From contig JAJRTK010000179.1 of the NCBI GenBank assembly GCA_024278345.1, positions 1-9,393 of the forward strand: a stretch of DNA of 9,393 nt, in the 5' to 3' direction. The position numbers were made by a program, and so were the translations under genes. The notes under the pieces were generated by a model. That model did not search any database. It saw nothing but the letters and a program-made list of their open reading frames with translations, and had not been told where the DNA came from. Of the stretch, positions 5,839 through 9,393 are shown piece after piece. How positions within the stretch are numbered: the stretch's first letter is position 1; each line of letters begins with the position of its first letter. The DNA comes from a bacterium. GTDB lineage: Bacteria > CSSED10-310 > JAJRTK01.

Positions 5839-5888
5839 CAAGTCCTGTGTGGCTCCTTGTGCTCTTTTGATCCTTATAGGAGGGCGGC

Positions 5889-7346
5889 ATGAACAATTCT
5901 CTCGGAGCGTCCAAGGTTATTCGGAGGCCGGCTCTGGCCGGTGCCTGGTACGAAGGCGCCGAGAAGAACTTGCGGGGCCAGGTGTCGGAGTTGCTCGATT
6001 CCTGTCCGCACCGAGTGGCGGGGGATCTCCTTGCGCTCATCGAACCGCATGCCGGTTATGCTTACTCGGGGCGCAGTGCGGCCGCCGGCTACCGTTTGGT
6101 GAAGGGCCGGAAAATCGACCGCGTTCTGCTTTTGGCACCGAGCCATTATTCGGCGTTCCACGGATTCTCCATACCGGATGCCACCCATTTCAAGACGCCT
6201 CTCGGTTTGTGCGAACTCGAACTTCCCGTCCTGGATATCCTCCGGCGGAGCCGGTTCCATCAGAGACGGCCCGAGGCTCACGGTCCGGAGCATTCCATCG
6301 AGATCCACCTGCCTTTTCTTCAGTTCTGTTTGCCTGGCGCAAAACTCGTTCCAGTTTTGGTGGGGGATCTCCATGGCGAGGAGTATCAAGAACTGGCCAC
6401 GGAGCTCGATCAATGCGCCGTCGATGATGGAACGTTGGTGGTTGTCTCCTCGGACTTTACCCACCAGGGACCTCGCTTTGACTACCGTCCCTTCACCCAG
6501 AGGGTTCAGGAAAAACTGCAAGATCTCGACCATGGCGCCGCCCGGCACATCCAGAATCTCGATGCTCAAGGCTTTTTGGATTACCAGCGGAAGACCGGGA
6601 TCACCGTCTGCGGATTCCGGCCGATTGCTCTCTTGCTCCAGATGCTTCCCGCCGATACCCAAGTGCGGATCATCAGCTACACCACGTCGGGCGACATCAC
6701 GGGAGACTGGCTGAATACGGTGAGCTACATGACAATTCTTTTTCAGAAGCCCGATCCTCACCCCCCCTTCCAGCTCCCAGTGCTTCAACCAAGCGAGCAG
6801 GCCATGGCTCTAAAAATCGCCCGCGAAGCCGTCATTCGCCGGGTCAACGGGGAAGATCCTCCCCATCCGCCGGTGGACCTGCCCCCGGCTCTCTTGGAAC
6901 GAGCCTCCTGTTTTGTGACCATCCAGAAGAACCAACGGCTTCGGGGTTGCATCGGGCAGTTGGAGGCCAGTGGCCGACTGGTTCATTCCATCGTGGAAAA
7001 CGCCGTGAGCGCAGCTTGCCGAGACCCGCGTTTCAAGCCGATCCAGCCAGAAGAGCTTTCCGATATCCAGTTCGAAATCAGCGTGATGACCCCTCCAGTA
7101 ACTGTTTCCGGACCCGCCGAGATCGAGCTCGGCCGACACGGCATCATCCTGAGCAGCCATGGGCGAAGAGCGGTCTTCTTGCCCCAAGTCCCCGTGGATC
7201 AGGTTTGGACTTTGGAAGAGACTTTCGAGCACCTTTGCGCGAAGGCCAGACTCCCAGCGGACGCCTGGACCCGCGACACCCGGTTCCAGGTTTTCGAGTG
7301 CCAGGTCTTTTCAGAGGCGGACCCGCGGATTCAAGACGGAGGCTAG
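5889..7346 (+). CDS. amrB/amrA: Memo-AMMECR1 fusion (AmmeMemoRadiSam system proteins B and A)
   Basis: 485 residues, two domains in one chain. Residues about 10-286 are the Memo domain, a metal-binding fold related to extradiol dioxygenases. Metal-site residues sit in family motifs: H54 in EPHAGYAYSG, H86 in APSHYSAF, D189 and H192 in SSDFTHQG, and C241 in TVCGFRPIALLL. Residues about 305-475 are an AMMECR1 domain with its signature LRGCIG (351-356), a preceding helix (ALKIAREAV), ENAVSAACRDPRF (370-382) and a typical WTLEETFEHLC (440-450). Homologues are called AmmeMemoRadiSam proteins B and A and occur beside a radical SAM protein; that partner is not in this window. The biochemical role in bacteria is not firmly established. 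The AGGAGGG at 5878-5884, four bases before the ATG, fixes the start. A terminator follows the gene. Confidence 0.93.
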   Translation: MNNSLGASKVIRRPALAGAWYEGAEKNLRGQVSELLDSCPHRVAGDLLALIEPHAGYAYSGRSAAAGYRLVKGRKIDRVLLLAPSHYSAFHGFSIPDATHFKTPLGLCELELPVLDILRRSRFHQRRPEAHGPEHSIEIHLPFLQFCLPGAKLVPVLVGDLHGEEYQELATELDQCAVDDGTLVVVSSDFTHQGPRFDYRPFTQRVQEKLQDLDHGAARHIQNLDAQGFLDYQRKTGITVCGFRPIALLLQMLPADTQVRIISYTTSGDITGDWLNTVSYMTILFQKPDPHPPFQLPVLQPSEQAMALKIAREAVIRRVNGEDPPHPPVDLPPALLERASCFVTIQKNQRLRGCIGQLEASGRLVHSIVENAVSAACRDPRFKPIQPEELSDIQFEISVMTPPVTVSGPAEIELGRHGIILSSHGRRAVFLPQVPVDQVWTLEETFEHLCAKARLPADAWTRDTRFQVFECQVFSEADPRIQDGG

Positions 7347-7406
7347 AACGTCGCTCCGCACCGTGAATCGATGGCTGTCGCCACTGATGAGGAAGGCCAT
7401 TCTCAT

Positions 7407-7437
7407 GGAGCGCTGGCGACGCCGGCGCTCCAGTTTT
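7407..7437 (+). terminator. Intrinsic terminator of the Memo fusion gene
   Basis: An 11-bp stem, GGAGCGCTGGC (7407-7417) with GCCGGCGCTCC (7421-7431), has one T-G wobble and loop GAC, and is followed by AGTTTT. It lies about 60 bases after the stop at 7346 and abuts the end of the convergent ankyrin gene. On the opposite strand no T-tract follows, so it works best for the plus strand. Confidence 0.7.
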
Positions 7438-7439
7438 AC

Positions 7440-8840
7440 CTATTTGCCTGGCACACCACCGCTTGAGCGAATCAGTCTCCGGATCCTGGGATCGTCGGTC
7501 ATGTCCATGGGCGTCCTTCCGCTCTTGCTTCGCCAATTCACGGTTGCACCCTCCTCGATGAGCAGGCGAACCATCTCGATCTGCTTTCTGTACGCCGCTC
7601 GATGCAGCGGGGTTTCTCCGTTGGCATCCACCTGGTCGATTTCGGCACCGGCTTCCAATAGCAGGGTGGCGACCTCGATGCGCCCGTAGAAGGCCGCCGA
7701 ATGGAGCGGCCCGCCTTGGCCAGAGCCATCGGGGTTTGCATCGTGATCCAGCAGATACCCCGCGATTTGCCTGTTGGGCGCATGGCTCAATGGAGTGTCG
7801 CCGTAGGCTGTTTCCGCATCTACGTCCACGCCAAGCTCCAGGAAGCGGGCCACGACCTCCCCATTGCGCCTCATCACGGCCCGGTGCAAAGGCGTGAAGC
7901 CATATTCGTCCCTGGCGTCTGGGTTGGCGCCCTTGCTCAACAGCAGATTGACCATGGCCAGACTGCTGGCATGATGCAGGGGAGCCGTATCCTGTTTTCC
8001 AACTTCTTTTGCGCGTTCGGGCTGTTTGGCCAGCATCAGTTGCAGGCCAAAGAGGTCTCCTTTACGCAAGACCTCCCAGATGTCCGTGGGCAGTTCGACG
8101 ACCCGTGTCGGGCTGCTGTGAGGTTTCTTGCCGGAGCAACAGACTGCCACGTTAATGACGGCGGAGGCGGCTTCTTGCCGGCAAGCGACAACGGCGACAT
8201 GGAGGATGCGTTGTGGCTCCTTGACTTGGGGTGCCGCAGTACGACAAGCCCGCTTGTAGTGTCCGCTGTTCAGTTGTGCCTTTGCGCGCGCAACGGCTTC
8301 GCCACAATCTGAGTCGGGGTGGTAGAGATCGGGCGTCATGGCTTGAACGTTGCCAGGAGGACACTGGAGATCGGCATCGTAGGTCAGAACCACCGGCGTC
8401 GCCTCAGGTTCTGGTGCATGACAGCAGACCTCTATCGACGCGTAGCTTCCGCCACCCGGCAATGGTCCGCATTCTTTGATCCGCACGCGGTCCACGGACT
8501 TCGGGGGGGTAGATGCACCTGTTTCCTGTTGGCATCGCCCCTTGAGATTCCCAACGTTGAGGGTCTCATTGTCGAGTTGAGCGGCAATTTCCCGGCATTG
8601 CAGCTCGGGGAAGTTATAATAGCCGGTGACAAGGCTCACCTGATCAGGGTGACAGCCATCGACCGCTGACTCGGGTGTCGCTTGAGACATCGCCCCCATG
8701 GCCAACGGTGTCAAATCAAGCTGGTTGCTGGCGATTTCAGGCGATTCATTCGAGGAGCAGGCGACCATCGCCGTCATGGCTATGGACGTGATCACGGCAC
8801 GCAAACTGTTTTTTCGTACGCTCCAAAGGGCGTGGCTCAC
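7440..8840 (-). CDS. Ankyrin-repeat lipoprotein with duplicated six-cysteine module
   Basis: 466 residues. The N-terminus has basic residues, a hydrophobic stretch (13-27) and MVAC-S, a plausible lipobox with C28 as the lipidated residue, so it is probably exported and anchored. Two similar cysteine modules follow: C63, C82, C103, C124, C139-C140 and C160, C179, C199, C220, C234-C235, with nearly equal spacings, each ending in VCC. About five ankyrin repeats then run from about 284 to 441 (DTAPLHHA, FTPLHRAV, DTPLSHA, GPLHSAAF, ETPLHRAA), with a degenerate leading and a trailing repeat. The start is GTG at 8840, chosen because AGGAGGG (8849-8855) lies eight bases upstream. Ankyrin repeats bind proteins; the Cys modules are not a family I recognise and are likely disulfide-bonded in the periplasm or outside. 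The gene converges on the Memo fusion. Its function is unknown. Confidence 0.9.
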   Translation of the reverse strand: MSHALWSVRKNSLRAVITSIAMTAMVACSSNESPEIASNQLDLTPLAMGAMSQATPESAVDGCHPDQVSLVTGYYNFPELQCREIAAQLDNETLNVGNLKGRCQQETGASTPPKSVDRVRIKECGPLPGGGSYASIEVCCHAPEPEATPVVLTYDADLQCPPGNVQAMTPDLYHPDSDCGEAVARAKAQLNSGHYKRACRTAAPQVKEPQRILHVAVVACRQEAASAVINVAVCCSGKKPHSSPTRVVELPTDIWEVLRKGDLFGLQLMLAKQPERAKEVGKQDTAPLHHASSLAMVNLLLSKGANPDARDEYGFTPLHRAVMRRNGEVVARFLELGVDVDAETAYGDTPLSHAPNRQIAGYLLDHDANPDGSGQGGPLHSAAFYGRIEVATLLLEAGAEIDQVDANGETPLHRAAYRKQIEMVRLLIEEGATVNWRSKSGRTPMDMTDDPRIRRLIRSSGGVPGK

Positions 8841-8867
8841 CGGTGGTACCCTCCTGTCCCAGATGAC

Positions 8868-9185
8868 TCACCACGGGTTGTGAGCCTCTTGCAGTGAAAA
8901 ATTCGAGAAGCCGCTTTCTTTTTTTGAGTTGCGTTCGGCTCGCGGTTGCGGTTTCGACGGTCTGCCGATGACCGATCCCCGTTTAGGCATCGGAGCGGCG
9001 AGCCAGGCCAGCCCGGCGTGTTCCAGCGGATCCAGGAAAATCACGTTGACCCGAGCGCCCTTCGGCAGCGGAAGGCAGGTCGCCAGGAGGGTTCGCGGCG
9101 CTGCGGCTGTTGCCGGAAGGATGACCTTACGACGGTTGCTTTTCTCCGACACGACCCCGGTGCTCCAAGATCCGGTTGCATGCAC
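8868..9185 (-). CDS. Doubtful hypothetical protein upstream of the ankyrin gene
   Basis: A 105-codon frame from a GTG, with AGGA about nine bases upstream, ending 27 bp before the ankyrin gene start. The middle (residues about 16-70) has GC-rich third positions and a plausible beta pattern (KVILPATA, LLATCLPLPKGARVNVIFL, AGLAWLAAP) that vaguely recalls small PilZ-type domains, but no key motif is present. The C-terminal 25 residues or so fall within or next to dispersed repeat copy D, so the natural end of the gene may have been replaced. It may be non-coding: no domain is recognised and the start is weak. Confidence 0.3.
   Translation of the reverse strand: MHATGSWSTGVVSEKSNRRKVILPATAAAPRTLLATCLPLPKGARVNVIFLDPLEHAGLAWLAAPMPKRGSVIGRPSKPQPRAERNSKKESGFSNFSLQEAHNPW
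8910..8946 (-). repeat. Dispersed repeat, partial copy D (tail only)
   Basis: On the minus strand this reads CCGCGAGCCGAACGCAAC, then TCAAAAAAAGAAAGCGGC. It matches the right half of copy B (5769-5803) with only a few differences. The hairpin core of copies A-C is not recognisable to its left. Confidence 0.6.
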
Positions 9186-9393
9186 TTGTGTAAATCCTGA
9201 GCCATCCCCTCATTTTTTGCTTCGGGGACGCATCCAGGTCAAGGACTCCGACAACTGCTTTTTTCTGCTGGTTGGGGTCCGGTCGGGTCGGCGGCAGTCC
9301 GTCCGCCGCCCCTCCCCTCTCATCGCCCTTCAACCGGTCAACGAGCCCCCAAACACTCTTTCCGCCTGGAAATGAGTGGATGTTTCAGGTGTA
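9186..9393. other. Window end, no gene seen
   Basis: No coding sequence is supported. The stretch contains repeat copy C at 9253-9337; the last 56 bases show nothing recognisable. A gene could begin just outside the window. Confidence 0.4.
9253..9337 (-). repeat. Dispersed repeat, copy C
   Basis: On the minus strand this is the closest relative of copy A, over its whole length: CCGGTTGAAGGGCGATGA, GGGGAGGGGCGGCGGACGGA, TGCCGCCGACCCGACCGGA, CAACCA and the AAAGCAGTT end. The 6-bp CGGCGG/CCGCCG stem is unchanged; the loop differs by one base (T to C). Confidence 0.8.

Larger units (their letters stand above)
5525..5888. other. Divergent intergenic region between the kinase and Memo fusion genes
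   Basis: About 360 bases. The kinase frame stays open to 5665 on the minus strand, but that extension has no family resemblance. A short degenerate direct duplication (5694-5722 and 5732-5760, GCGATGAA.GGCGAG followed by GGCGG) leads into repeat copy B. An extended -10 promoter and a dyad before the Memo start (5832-5877) fill the right end. Confidence 0.5.

Noticed and set aside
5874-6788. Minus-strand frame of 304 codons opposite the Memo domain
   Set aside because: It is a shadow of the Memo fusion gene, whose motifs and ribosome site are clear.
7701-8312. Plus-strand frame of 203 codons opposite the ankyrin gene
   Set aside because: It is a shadow frame; the ankyrin and Cys patterns on the minus strand are unmistakable.
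3046-9337. Repeat copies A-D read as a CRISPR array
   Set aside because: Copies are kilobases apart, in both orientations and of unequal length, with no regular spacers and no cas genes.
1-9393. Genome-wide TAA reassignment suggested by the Nudix stop
   Set aside because: The kinase gene ends at a TAA where its domain is complete, and the other genes end at TGA or TAG, so TAA acts as a normal stop.

Overview
The window is GC-rich DNA with eight recognisable genes, one of them broken, and one doubtful reading frame. It probably comes from a Gram-negative bacterium outside the gamma-proteobacteria. The evidence for this is a lipoprotein-type signal peptide, an HrcA/CIRCE heat-shock operator, and a PknB-like receptor kinase with a long Thr/Pro stalk. 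Deltaproteobacterial-type phyla (Desulfobacterota, Myxococcota) or Nitrospirota would fit, but the sequence does not settle it. No tRNA, rRNA, transposase, integrase or CRISPR array was seen.

Layout. 1-386 is non-coding: a run of perfect hairpins, then a promoter. 387-1698 (+) is a two-gene operon of a MobA-like nucleotidyltransferase and a membrane-anchored TPR protein, overlapping by 11 bp. A short convergent gap with hairpins follows. 1832-2155 (-) is an FmdB-type zinc-ribbon protein with a consensus-like promoter and a near-perfect CIRCE operator at its start. 2283-2477 (+) is a 64-residue membrane/coiled-coil protein. 2458-2955 (-) is a Nudix hydrolase gene whose only lesion is a TAA at the last catalytic glutamate codon of the Nudix box. 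3239-5524 (-) is a transmembrane Ser/Thr kinase with a stalk and an extracytoplasmic domain. 5889-7346 (+) is a fusion of the Memo and AMMECR1 families (AmmeMemoRadiSam proteins B and A). 7440-8840 (-) is a probable lipoprotein with two tandem six-cysteine modules followed by ankyrin repeats. 8841-9393 holds a doubtful small ORF and repeats.

The genes look like a loose collection rather than one pathway. Three themes stand out: envelope proteins with protein-protein interaction repeats (TPR, ankyrin, kinase sensor), one heat-shock-regulated gene, and a family of short dispersed repeats with a hairpin core and a purine-rich tail (four copies in 9.4 kb, in both orientations). The observations most worth a second look are the duplicated six-Cys module, the CIRCE-controlled zinc-ribbon gene, the Nudix nonsense codon, the repeat family, and the C11 tract inside the kinase gene.
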